The notes beneath the pieces are model-generated. The model did no database searches, was not told the DNA's origin, and was given only the letters and a program-made list of their open reading frames with translations. This document shows, piece after piece, positions 17,178 through 24,773 of a DNA stretch of 64,000 nucleotides. Each line of letters starts with the position of its first letter. The stretch's first letter is position 1. Source of the stretch: Pelosinus fermentans (GTDB taxonomy: Bacteria; Bacillota; Negativicutes; DSM-13327); assembly GCA_002434245.1 (NCBI GenBank), contig DJJR01000080.1, positions 135,619 through 199,618 of the forward strand. The letters run 5' to 3'. Made by a program: the position numbers and the translations under genes.

Positions 17178-17228
17178 TTTTGAACCGCGAAGACGCGAAG
17201 GACACAAAGGGGGTTAATTATAGTTCAT
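17178..17228. repeat. Intergenic repeat, family C, copy 2
   Basis: TTTTGAACCGCGAAGACGCG then AAGGACACAAAGGGGGTTAA and TAGTTCATAA; a degenerate family A-like stretch (GCCGGACTACAGAGGCGCAG) sits just left at 17117-17136. Confidence 0.65.
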
Positions 17229-17250
17229 AAATTCTATACTGTAGATAGGA

Positions 17251-17288
17251 AAAAGCCAGGAGTATGGTCAATAGATATTCCTGGCTTC
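17251..17288 (-). terminator. Terminator of the cooSC operon
   Basis: AAGCCAGGA (17253-17261) pairs with TCCTGGCTT (17279-17287); leftwards it is followed by TTTTTCC. Confidence 0.8.
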
Positions 17289-17303
17289 TTCCTATTTACT
17301 TAT

Positions 17304-18116
17304 TTACACTTGGCTGCTTTCAACAGTCTCTGCCAACTCTTTGTCAATTCGATCTAAAATAGCAGCGGCTTCTTCTACCAGGTCGGGACACAAATCAAAT
17401 ATAGTTCCTCCTTGCAGATCGGCGTAAACCGCCTCTACTTTATAGGGCAGAAAACCAATGACGTTTAAATCCTGCAGTTCATCTTTGATAGAGGATGGAT
17501 TGACTCCGTGAAGCTTACTCACAACTACATATACATTTTGAACACTTAAATCTCTGGCCATTTTGGCAACGGCACGTGCGGTAGCAAAGCTGCGCTGACC
17601 AGGCTCCACTACGATAATAAAGGCATCTACACCTTCAGCAGTACCCCGACCTAAATGCTCTAAGCCTGCTTCCATATCAACGATAACTGCTTCATCCCGC
17701 TCTACTACCAAATGGTTTAAGAGCGATTTCAGCAATATACTTTGGGGACATGCGCAGCCTGCACCACCTGTGGATTTAGCTCCCATCTGCAATAGACTGA
17801 TGTTACCTTGTTTTACGACATATTTTTCCGGAATATCCTCCACAAAGGGGTTTAGTGCAAACCAGCCGCCGAATTCTCCGGGAACTGCTCCAGTACGTTC
17901 TTCAATCAGCTTCTCATCCTGGGCAATGGTTGTTGCTTGAGCGAGAAGCGCTGAGCTGAATCCCAGTGCCATACCAAGATTGGCATCAGGATCTGCATCA
18001 ACGGCAAGCACCTTACTTTTCTTTTGAGATAAAATATGGCACAGCAGTGATGCCAGCGTTGTTTTACCCACACCGCCCTTACCGGATATGGCAATTTTTA
18101 TCCCTTTTTCTTTCAT
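17304..18116 (-). CDS. cooC: CooC, nickel-insertion ATPase for CO dehydrogenase
   Basis: 270 residues, a MinD/SIMIBI-type ATPase. Walker A is ISGKGGVGKTTLAS near the N-terminus, with AVDADPDANLGMAL after it; the CACPQ motif (in GGAGCACPQSILL) carries the Cys pair that binds Ni2+/Zn2+ at the CooC dimer interface, and DMEAGLEHLGRGTA is the switch II region. CooC loads nickel into the C-cluster of CooS using ATP. Its ATG overlaps the cooS stop (ATGA), so both are translated together. Confidence 0.94.
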   Translation of the reverse strand: MKEKGIKIAISGKGGVGKTTLASLLCHILSQKKSKVLAVDADPDANLGMALGFSSALLAQATTIAQDEKLIEERTGAVPGEFGGWFALNPFVEDIPEKYVVKQGNISLLQMGAKSTGGAGCACPQSILLKSLLNHLVVERDEAVIVDMEAGLEHLGRGTAEGVDAFIIVVEPGQRSFATARAVAKMARDLSVQNVYVVVSKLHGVNPSSIKDELQDLNVIGFLPYKVEAVYADLQGGTIFDLCPDLVEEAAAILDRIDKELAETVESSQV

Positions 18117-20074
18117 ATTCCTGACTCCAATTTTGAACTGAGACCCAAGGCCTGGCGTTTTTCTTCAATTCGTCTTAATAAAATAGCTGCTGCCTTCACT
18201 GGATCTTTTTCATAGATCAATTTACCGCCAAAAAGCTTTTCTAAATTCAAACCGTCATCTTTCGCACCATTACATAGTACATCTGTGACAAACTGGGAAC
18301 CAGATACTTGAGGATTCACACCAACATGAACATCCACCCCATTGGCTAAAAAGTACGTTCCAATAACCAATGCTTTTGGGCTATGGGTTTCCGGGCAAGA
18401 TCCAACAGCAGGCAAATCCTTCACTTCCACACCTAATCGATTTGCCACAGCCGTCAACAGATCGGCAGGACGGGAATTATCAACACAGCTTCCCATATGA
18501 AGAGTCGGTGGCAGAGATTCAAGACCAACTGCTTGCCCAATCGCCTTTAAGACGCCCCGCAAGGATTCGCCGCAATATTCCAAGCCCTGCATGTTCATCA
18601 AGTCATGTTTTGCTAAAGAATGAGCCGAGCAACCTGTAGCAACAACTAGAACATTATTCTTGAGCAGTTCTTTGGCAACTGTAACATTTCCCCAGTCTTG
18701 AAATTCACGGACATTTGTACAGCCAACGATGGCCGCAACACCCCGAATTGCTCCGCTTGCTATTGCATCAAGCAAGGGCTTAAGGGGATCTTCTTTATTT
18801 AACGCACTTAGTGCTTCTATGATTTGTTCATTGGAAAAGCCTGCATATGCTTCTACAGTGCCGGTAAAGCTGGTAATTTTCTGATGATCTCTTTTGGGGA
18901 AGTTGGCAATTGCTTTGCGAACGATATCCTGAGCCGCTTTATCCGCCTTGTCCGTGTGGAAATCAACATGGGTAGACCCTGCAATTTTCACATAAGGCAG
19001 AGTTGTAATAATCTCGGTGTGATAACACTCCGCTACCTTTTGAATGCCAGGCATAATACACTGCACGTCTACGACCATTGCTTCGAGCATACCCGTTACA
19101 ATGACCAATTCCTGAGATGAAAAACTGGAAGCTGCAGGTATGCCATGACGCATAAGCACTTCATTCCCCGAACAGCAAATCCCCACAACATTAATGCCTG
19201 CAGCTCCAGCAGTTTTTGCTTCTTCCGATAATTTTCGAGACCATTCTACAATTTTCTCCGACAATAAAGGAACATGACCATGTACAGCAATATTAACCAT
19301 TTCCTTTTTTATTACACCAAGTTTAAAATTGGATTTGACCAATTTCGGTACACCAAACAGAATATCTTGTAAATCCGAAGACAAATGCAGACCGCCAAAG
19401 CCATCTACCAGTCCCATGGTCAAACAACCCAAAAGAAGGTTTACGGGATCAGCATCACATCCCATCGATGTTCGGGTAACAGCTTTGGAAATCTCTAAAT
19501 GAATGTTAACAGGGGTTATACCAAGCTCATCCCACTTATCGATTGATTGCTGCTGGGCGTGAAGTTTCAGCCAATTCATAGCCCCAGTTTGCTTTTGAAA
19601 GTCTTCTAAAGCCTTAAGAGCCACTTGCTTTCCAATTTCCTCCACTGCTTTGCCATTCGTTTCAATTCCCAGACCAGCAGCCACCTGATATAACTTTTCT
19701 ACGCCTTTAATCTGATAATCAGAGTTTCCTTCCGAAGCTTCTAATAAGGCCAACGCCGTCTCTCTTCCATGCTCCGCGTGTCCTGCCGCACCTTCGATCA
19801 TCATCGTTAATAAGTTGCGAGCAACAATTGTATCTCCATTCGCTCCACATATGCCTTCCTGAGGCCCTTTGCCATTTAATCCAATACGGCACGGACCTTC
19901 CAAACAGTGTCTGCAGCAAACTCCTGCAGACCCAAAAGGACAAGGAACAGGGGTTTGTTTTGCCCGGGAAAATGCTGTCTCAATACCTGCTTCACAAGCT
20001 TTCTCGTAAAGAACCTCAAAGTCATGATCCAAAGAAATACCCTGCGTATGAGTGTGATCCTGAGTCTTAGGCAT
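18113..20074 (-). CDS. cooS: CooS, anaerobic Ni-Fe carbon monoxide dehydrogenase
   Basis: 653 residues, full length. It oxidises CO with water to CO2, passing electrons to a ferredoxin. N-terminal cysteines Cys45, Cys53, Cys54, Cys57 and Cys62 form the D and B cluster sites. C-cluster and hybrid-cluster-protein motifs follow: VNIAVHGHVP, GICCSGNEVLMRHG, VDVQCIMPG, IVGCTNVREF, ATGCSAHSLAKHDLM and MGSCVDNSRPADLL. The ATG at 20074 has GGGGAGGAATTAC upstream; an upstream ATG six codons earlier lacks one. No acetyl-CoA synthase, CooF or energy-converting hydrogenase gene is adjacent. Transcription probably depends on the CooA box at 20183. Confidence 0.96.
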   Translation of the reverse strand: MPKTQDHTHTQGISLDHDFEVLYEKACEAGIETAFSRAKQTPVPCPFGSAGVCCRHCLEGPCRIGLNGKGPQEGICGANGDTIVARNLLTMMIEGAAGHAEHGRETALALLEASEGNSDYQIKGVEKLYQVAAGLGIETNGKAVEEIGKQVALKALEDFQKQTGAMNWLKLHAQQQSIDKWDELGITPVNIHLEISKAVTRTSMGCDADPVNLLLGCLTMGLVDGFGGLHLSSDLQDILFGVPKLVKSNFKLGVIKKEMVNIAVHGHVPLLSEKIVEWSRKLSEEAKTAGAAGINVVGICCSGNEVLMRHGIPAASSFSSQELVIVTGMLEAMVVDVQCIMPGIQKVAECYHTEIITTLPYVKIAGSTHVDFHTDKADKAAQDIVRKAIANFPKRDHQKITSFTGTVEAYAGFSNEQIIEALSALNKEDPLKPLLDAIASGAIRGVAAIVGCTNVREFQDWGNVTVAKELLKNNVLVVATGCSAHSLAKHDLMNMQGLEYCGESLRGVLKAIGQAVGLESLPPTLHMGSCVDNSRPADLLTAVANRLGVEVKDLPAVGSCPETHSPKALVIGTYFLANGVDVHVGVNPQVSGSQFVTDVLCNGAKDDGLNLEKLFGGKLIYEKDPVKAAAILLRRIEEKRQALGLSSKLESGI

Positions 20075-20182
20075 GTAATTCCTCCCCCTCAAATGAGTTC
20101 AACTTTAGACCAGCTGGAGAAAACATCCACCCGGTTCTTTCGTCGACTTATCTATACACTAGCAGAGAGACGGAAATAAAAA

Positions 20183-20198
20183 TGTCGGCTAGCTGACA
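20183..20198. promoter_or_regulatory. CooA-binding site upstream of cooS
   Basis: TGTCGGCTAGCTGACA matches the CooA consensus TGTCR-N6-YGACA at every fixed position, and even the spacer is symmetric. Read leftwards, a -10-like TATAGA begins 26 nt after the box, placing its centre about 46 nt before the likely start, near a class II activator position. It lies in the 147-bp gap between cooA and cooS. Confidence 0.85.
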
Positions 20199-20221
20199 GA
20201 ATCTTATGTTTTTTTATATTT

Positions 20222-20893
20222 CTATTCATCATCATCCTTGGCTCGCTCCATAATGATATCAAATTTTTGGATGATGATCTTATCCTTTCCAAGAATGAGC
20301 ACTCCTTCTTTCTGCAGATTATTAAAGAATGTGTTCACTGTCTGCCGCGTACTTCCCACAATCGTGGCAATCTGCTGATGGGTTAATCCGATATTAACCT
20401 GGAAGGAATGTAATTCTTGTCTGTCACTCGACAGAGCCAGGCTATAAAGAAACTGGTAGAGCCTCTTATTCACTTCTTTAAAAACAAGACTTTCAATAGT
20501 ATTAATTGAATTTTTTAAGGAATCTCCCAGCACTCCGATTACGGTCATCGCGAAGGAAGGAACTTCCATGAGCAAAGTTCGAAACGTTTCTACAGGAATA
20601 AATAAAATTTCGCTATCGGCAATCGCCTGACCAAAAGCACGGGTATGACCACTATAGGTATCCCCTGCATCCAGCAGCGTGAGAGTGAACTCTTTACCGT
20701 TTGGGTACCGTAAATACACACGAATTCTGCCGCTGACTACAAGATAAATATACTCAGAATGCTCCTCTGGTCCAAAAATCTCTGCTTTCTTTTTATATTT
20801 TTTAGTAAGACAGTGGCTTAAATATTTGGTTACAATCGGTACAGGCAATTGGCTAAATAATTGTTTTCCCTGGGATTGTCCTAAATTTTTCAT
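20222..20893 (-). CDS. cooA: CooA-like CO-sensing transcription activator (CRP/FNR family)
   Basis: 223 residues: an N-terminal cyclic-nucleotide-type sensor domain (about 15-125), a long dimer helix, and a C-terminal helix-turn-helix with LTHQQIATIVGSTRQTVNTF. Aligned to R. rubrum CooA, GDTYSGH places His83 at the heme-ligand His77, while the Cys75 position is Ser. The ATG at 20893 has GGGAGGG six bases upstream; the GTG five codons earlier overlaps it. It sits next to cooSC and a consensus CooA box, which supports CO-responsive control of the operon. Confidence 0.85.
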   Translation of the reverse strand: MKNLGQSQGKQLFSQLPVPIVTKYLSHCLTKKYKKKAEIFGPEEHSEYIYLVVSGRIRVYLRYPNGKEFTLTLLDAGDTYSGHTRAFGQAIADSEILFIPVETFRTLLMEVPSFAMTVIGVLGDSLKNSINTIESLVFKEVNKRLYQFLYSLALSSDRQELHSFQVNIGLTHQQIATIVGSTRQTVNTFFNNLQKEGVLILGKDKIIIQKFDIIMERAKDDDE

Positions 20894-20992
20894 TATCAGC
20901 CCTCCCACTATTTAAAACTGGATATAAGCACATCTCAATCATAGGTTTTACTTCCAAAATACTTTGCGGTCTTACGGACAAAAAGGCAAAAA

Positions 20993-21060
20993 ACGTTTTG
21001 AACCGCAAAGACGCGAAGAATAATACCAACCTATTATTTTCGCGATTCCGTGTCTTTACC
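20993..21060. repeat. Intergenic repeat, family C, copy 3
   Basis: TTTTGAACCGCAAAGACGCG followed by a partly complementary TTTTCGCGATTCCGTGTCTT. It lies in the 296-bp gap upstream of cooA; no gene is seen there. Confidence 0.6.
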
Positions 21061-21100
21061 CTGAAAAACTTATCTTTTCTATATTACTATAAAAATGCAA

Positions 21101-21142
21101 AACTCCTGCAAGCTTGAGATAAAATCTCATCCTGCAGGAGTT
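21101..21142 (-). terminator. Terminator of the MarR/P-type ATPase operon
   Basis: AACTCCTGCA pairs with TGCAGGAGTT, with an inner GAGAT/ATCTC stem; leftwards it is followed by a T-rich tail. Confidence 0.8.
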
Positions 21143-21189
21143 GCTATATGCATTGTATGCTAGCCACATCTTTTGTTTACTCTACAGCA

Positions 21190-23094
21190 TCAATTTCGCA
21201 ATAAACGCGCAGAGTTCAGTACGACTAAAATCGAACCGACATTATGCACAATGGCAGCGGCAACCGGTCCTAACAGACCAAGAGCAGCCAAAATGATTGC
21301 AGCAAAGTTAATCACATTTGCTACTACAATATTCTGCCATATGGTACGAATCGCCTTGCGGCTTTTCTGTATTGTCTCAGGCACCTTTTTCAGGTCATCG
21401 GACAGTAGTACAATATCTGCAGCCTCAATGGCAATATCCGTTCCAGAGTATCCCATGGCAATCCCGATATTTGCCTTGGCCAGCGCTGGAGCATCGTTGA
21501 TTCCATCCCCAATCATTGCTACATTACAGCCTAAACGCTGATAGGTTTCTACATAGCTGACTTTATCTGTGGGCAGTAGATCGCCATGAACGATAGGAAC
21601 ATCGACTTGCTTCCCAACAGCCTCTCCAACCCTTGAAGCATCTCCCGTCAGCATCACTGATTTTGTAATTTTTTCACGTCTTAAGGCATTTATTGCCTCT
21701 TTCACCCCTGTTCGAATGGGATCTTGTATGGATAGTATCCCGCTTATCAAGCCATTAACGGCTATAAAAACAACAGTGGCTCCTGATTCTTGATTTTCAG
21801 AACAATATGCCTGCTGCTCTGGTGTAAGCTCTATATCTTTGGATTCCATCAAGGATTTATTTCCCAATAAGAAATGATCACCATCTTTTTCTGCAACTAT
21901 ACCTTGACCAATGACAGGCTCCCAATAAGATGGCTCAACAAAAGATATGTTTTCTTTTTGGGCCTCCTCAATAATTGCTTTTGCCAAATGATGCTCGGAG
22001 CGCTTTTCGATTCCTGCTGCAATGGCCAGCAGCTCATTTCTTTGCCAGCCATTATAGCCGCGAATCTCTTTTAAGGAAGGCTTCCCAAGTGTGATTGTAC
22101 CCGTTTTGTCAAATAAAATTGTATCTAGTGCTCCCACTTTTTCTAATATTTCCCCGCCCTTAATTAAAATACCCCGACGAGCTGCCGCACCAATGGCTGC
22201 AGCCACGGCAGTAGGCGTACTCAATAACATTGCACACGGACAGAACACAATTAAAATGGTAACGCCTCGAACAATATCTCCCGTTACCAGGTAGACTAAT
22301 ACTGCAATCGCCAAGCTTAATGGAACAAACCAATTCGCCCAGCGATCGATAATTCGCGCACTTGGTGCCTTATTAGCCTGAGCTTCTTTTACCATTTGAA
22401 TAATATGACCTAAAGCCGTATCTTGCCCAACCTTCGTCGCTACAATTTCAATACTCCCCATAGTTACAATCGTCCCGCCAAAGACACTCGCACCATCACG
22501 ACATTCAACAGGTATCGATTCCCCCGTTATCGTAGCCTGATCCACTGTAGCCTGACCACTGACTACCATACCATCAACCGGGATTTTTTCTCCGGGTTTT
22601 ATCAACAGCTTATCCCCAGTCCGTACTAGTTCGGCTGCAATTTCTCGTTCTATTCCATTCTCTATAATACGAGCTTGCAATGGTGATAGTTCCGCAAGTT
22701 TTTTTAATGCAGTATTTGATTTTTCCAAGGTAATGTGTTCTAACAGCTCTCCAATCGTCATAATGAGAGCGACTTCAGCAGCGGCTAGATATTCACCAAT
22801 GGCAATCGAAGCAATAATTGCAATACTTACTAAGAGACCAACCCTGGTATCTCCTCTTTTATAAATGGCTGTAATTGCTTCTTTCACAATGGGTACTCCA
22901 CCGATGATAGCTGCAATCAGCGTTGTATCAATGCCAAAAATTTGTGGCAGCCACTGAAACCAACTGCTCAATAACAAAATTGATGTGGATGTAATGACCA
23001 CATAATCTCGAACATGGTCTCCTGCCCCATGTTCCATATGTTCATCGTGATCAGTAATTTCTGCTTTTGCCATTTGTTTGCTTTCAACTTCCAT
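21190..23094 (-). CDS. P1B-type heavy-metal ATPase without HMA domain
   Basis: 634 residues. A His-rich N-terminus (HDEHMEHGAGDH) replaces the usual HMA domain. Then come the transmembrane core with TITGES, the metal-site motif FCPCAMLLSTP, phosphorylation site DKTGTITLGKP, the SEHHLAKAI His-Pro-like loop (here HH rather than HP), GDGINDAPALAKANIGIAMG, and the last helix HNVGSILVVLNSARLL. Where CadA/ZntA proteins have the metal-binding Asp (ADTGSS in the ATPase at 39188) this protein has Asn, so the metal may not be Zn/Cd. It starts 2 bp after the MarR gene. Confidence 0.9.
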   Translation of the reverse strand: MEVESKQMAKAEITDHDEHMEHGAGDHVRDYVVITSTSILLLSSWFQWLPQIFGIDTTLIAAIIGGVPIVKEAITAIYKRGDTRVGLLVSIAIIASIAIGEYLAAAEVALIMTIGELLEHITLEKSNTALKKLAELSPLQARIIENGIEREIAAELVRTGDKLLIKPGEKIPVDGMVVSGQATVDQATITGESIPVECRDGASVFGGTIVTMGSIEIVATKVGQDTALGHIIQMVKEAQANKAPSARIIDRWANWFVPLSLAIAVLVYLVTGDIVRGVTILIVFCPCAMLLSTPTAVAAAIGAAARRGILIKGGEILEKVGALDTILFDKTGTITLGKPSLKEIRGYNGWQRNELLAIAAGIEKRSEHHLAKAIIEEAQKENISFVEPSYWEPVIGQGIVAEKDGDHFLLGNKSLMESKDIELTPEQQAYCSENQESGATVVFIAVNGLISGILSIQDPIRTGVKEAINALRREKITKSVMLTGDASRVGEAVGKQVDVPIVHGDLLPTDKVSYVETYQRLGCNVAMIGDGINDAPALAKANIGIAMGYSGTDIAIEAADIVLLSDDLKKVPETIQKSRKAIRTIWQNIVVANVINFAAIILAALGLLGPVAAAIVHNVGSILVVLNSARLLRN

Positions 23095-23096
23095 AC

Positions 23097-23516
23097 CTAA
23101 AAAGCCTCCGCATTAATTTTTTTAAGTATATTTATCAATTGTTCATTTTCCTCACTGGAAAGAACAGAAAGTATCTGTTCGGTTAAATTGGAATGATACT
23201 GATGATGCTCAGCAAAAGCCTGCTGACCTTTTTGTGTTAACGTGATTAAATGAATGCGGCGGTCTTCCTTCACGGACTCTCTTCTGGCATAATCTTTCTT
23301 TTCCAGGCGATCAACAGTAACCGTAGTGGTACCGGTAGTCACTCCCAGATGCCCTGCAAGAGTTTTCATTTTCATTTGACCATGGGTTCCCAATATCTCT
23401 ATGGCATGGGCTTCTGAAACAGACAGTTCACTTGTCTTTATTACAGAGTTCTCCCATGATGAAAAACCATTAAAAAAAGTAAATAACTCATGTGTCAATT
23501 CATCTAAAGAATCCAT
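23097..23516 (-). CDS. MarR family transcriptional regulator
   Basis: 139 residues with a winged helix: MKMKTLAGHLGVTTGTTTVT as recognition region and the wing KKDYARRESVKEDRRIHLIT with the typical D-R-R pattern. It probably represses itself and the P-type ATPase that follows 2 bp downstream, likely responding to the exported metal. A palindrome at 23561-23575 in its promoter region is the candidate operator. Confidence 0.92.
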   Translation of the reverse strand: MDSLDELTHELFTFFNGFSSWENSVIKTSELSVSEAHAIEILGTHGQMKMKTLAGHLGVTTGTTTVTVDRLEKKDYARRESVKEDRRIHLITLTQKGQQAFAEHHQYHSNLTEQILSVLSSEENEQLINILKKINAEAF

Positions 23517-23560
23517 TATTTACTACTCCTTTGATTATCTTATTATTTAAATTTATGATT

Positions 23561-23575
23561 GTTTGATATTCAAAC
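23561..23575. promoter_or_regulatory. Candidate MarR operator
   Basis: GTTTGATATTCAAAC, a perfect 6-3-6 palindrome 45 bp upstream of the MarR start. The half-site TTTGA/TCAAA is common for MarR-type regulators. Confidence 0.6.
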
Positions 23576-23783
23576 TAATTGTAATTTATTGATATTACTT
23601 TGTCAATTTAAATCTATCTTAAAAATATACAAAAAAAACAGATTCTTTGAATCTGTCTCTTTATCCCTTTCAGATCAACCATTGGCGGGCGGTCTGGATA
23701 AATTTTCATATGCGGTTGACGTGTATATTTACTTTTATCAGGTAAGACTACAGGAGTATATATAAACTACAGGAGGTCTTACT

Positions 23784-24332
23784 GTGAATAACCAGTTGTT
23801 AATGTGGTCTCTGCTATTTCTGCCATGGCTTACTTTGTTTTTTATGAATAAAGAAGAGATAAAGCGTTTTATGCCTGTTGCTCTATTCTCTGCGCTTACT
23901 AGTGTATCAGTTGTAGAGATGGGTGAAAGTCTAGGGTGGTTTATTTATGAACAGACAACTTATCCTTTAAGGACATCTTCTTATCTTATTTTCGGATTAA
24001 ATTGCGTCACTACTATCTGGCTTTTCCACTTCATTTATGGTAACTTTAGGAAATACATAATAATAGATCTCGTCCTAAACTTTGGATTTGTATATTTAAT
24101 TCATATCTATATCCTTGGCAGTAGAGGAATTTTTCATGAGGCAGGTATAACTCCTTTTATGAATGTATTAATTACTACTGCCGCTGGTGCTTTGGTGTAT
24201 GCTTATCAAATGTGGCAAGAAGGTATTTTTGTTCATTATGAAAACACCGAGAGAACAAAGAATTTGCAAATCTTACATCCAGAAGTCGCTAAACCATTGG
24301 ACCATGAAAAACAAGAGGATCATGAGCATTAG
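23784..24332 (+). CDS. CBO0543-like membrane protein
   Basis: 182 residues with five or six membrane helices and a His/Lys/Glu-rich C-terminal tail ending DHEKQEDHEH. The pattern SALTSVSVVEMGESLGWF and FGLNCVTTIWLFHFIYGNFR fits the CBO0543 family of uncharacterised Firmicute membrane proteins as I remember it. The GTG start at 23784 follows AGGAGG by 7 nt. The leader has a repeated CTACAGGAG and a GTAAGAC/GTCTTAC pair that could hide the ribosome site. Confidence 0.75.
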   Translation: MNNQLLMWSLLFLPWLTLFFMNKEEIKRFMPVALFSALTSVSVVEMGESLGWFIYEQTTYPLRTSSYLIFGLNCVTTIWLFHFIYGNFRKYIIIDLVLNFGFVYLIHIYILGSRGIFHEAGITPFMNVLITTAAGALVYAYQMWQEGIFVHYENTERTKNLQILHPEVAKPLDHEKQEDHEH

Positions 24333-24401
24333 ATATTCTCAATTACGCTGATTTTTCCGTCCAGTTTTCCTTGGCCATTCCAATAGACTCTTTTCACTTT
24401 A

Positions 24402-24707
24402 TCAAAAAGATTCTTCAAGAGGAGCAATAACAGAATGTGCGACTCCTGATCGTGGTCGTGCCATCCAGTCGGCAACTGTATCTCTCCATTTTAAATAATG
24501 AGCTGTCTTTTTATGAGCTGCGGCAGCCTCCTCCGAGGAGTAGGCTTCATAAAGAAAAAATCTGGTTTCATCACTAGTGCATTGCAGTACATCGAAGCGA
24601 AGATTTCCTTCCTCTTTTATTGAATTTCTGTGATTATCAATAGTAGCTTCAATAAAATTAGATATAAACGGTTCTTTTACGTAAATAGTAACGCATGTCA
24701 CAATCAT
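24402..24707 (-). CDS. LsrG-like antibiotic biosynthesis monooxygenase-fold protein
   Basis: 101 residues, dimeric ferredoxin-like (ABM) fold. The stretch EEGNLRFDVLQ followed by YEAYSSEEAAAAHKKTAHY closely resembles E. coli LsrG, an isomerase that processes phosphorylated autoinducer-2; the wider family also includes quinol monooxygenases such as YgiN. It lies 66 bp past the LevR-type regulator and in the same direction as the PTS operon, which hints at a role in handling the PTS product. The exact activity is uncertain. Confidence 0.85.
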   Translation of the reverse strand: MIVTCVTIYVKEPFISNFIEATIDNHRNSIKEEGNLRFDVLQCTSDETRFFLYEAYSSEEAAAAHKKTAHYLKWRDTVADWMARPRSGVAHSVIAPLEESF

Positions 24708-24773
24708 CTGTATTCCCTCTCTTTTGTATAGTATTGAATACCATCATCAAAAAATCCTACAATGCAGCAGAAC

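Noticed and set aside
23559..23765. 68-codon plus-strand frame upstream of the CBO0543-like gene
   Set aside because: Starts inside the MarR operator region and contains a hairpin; no ribosome site or domain.
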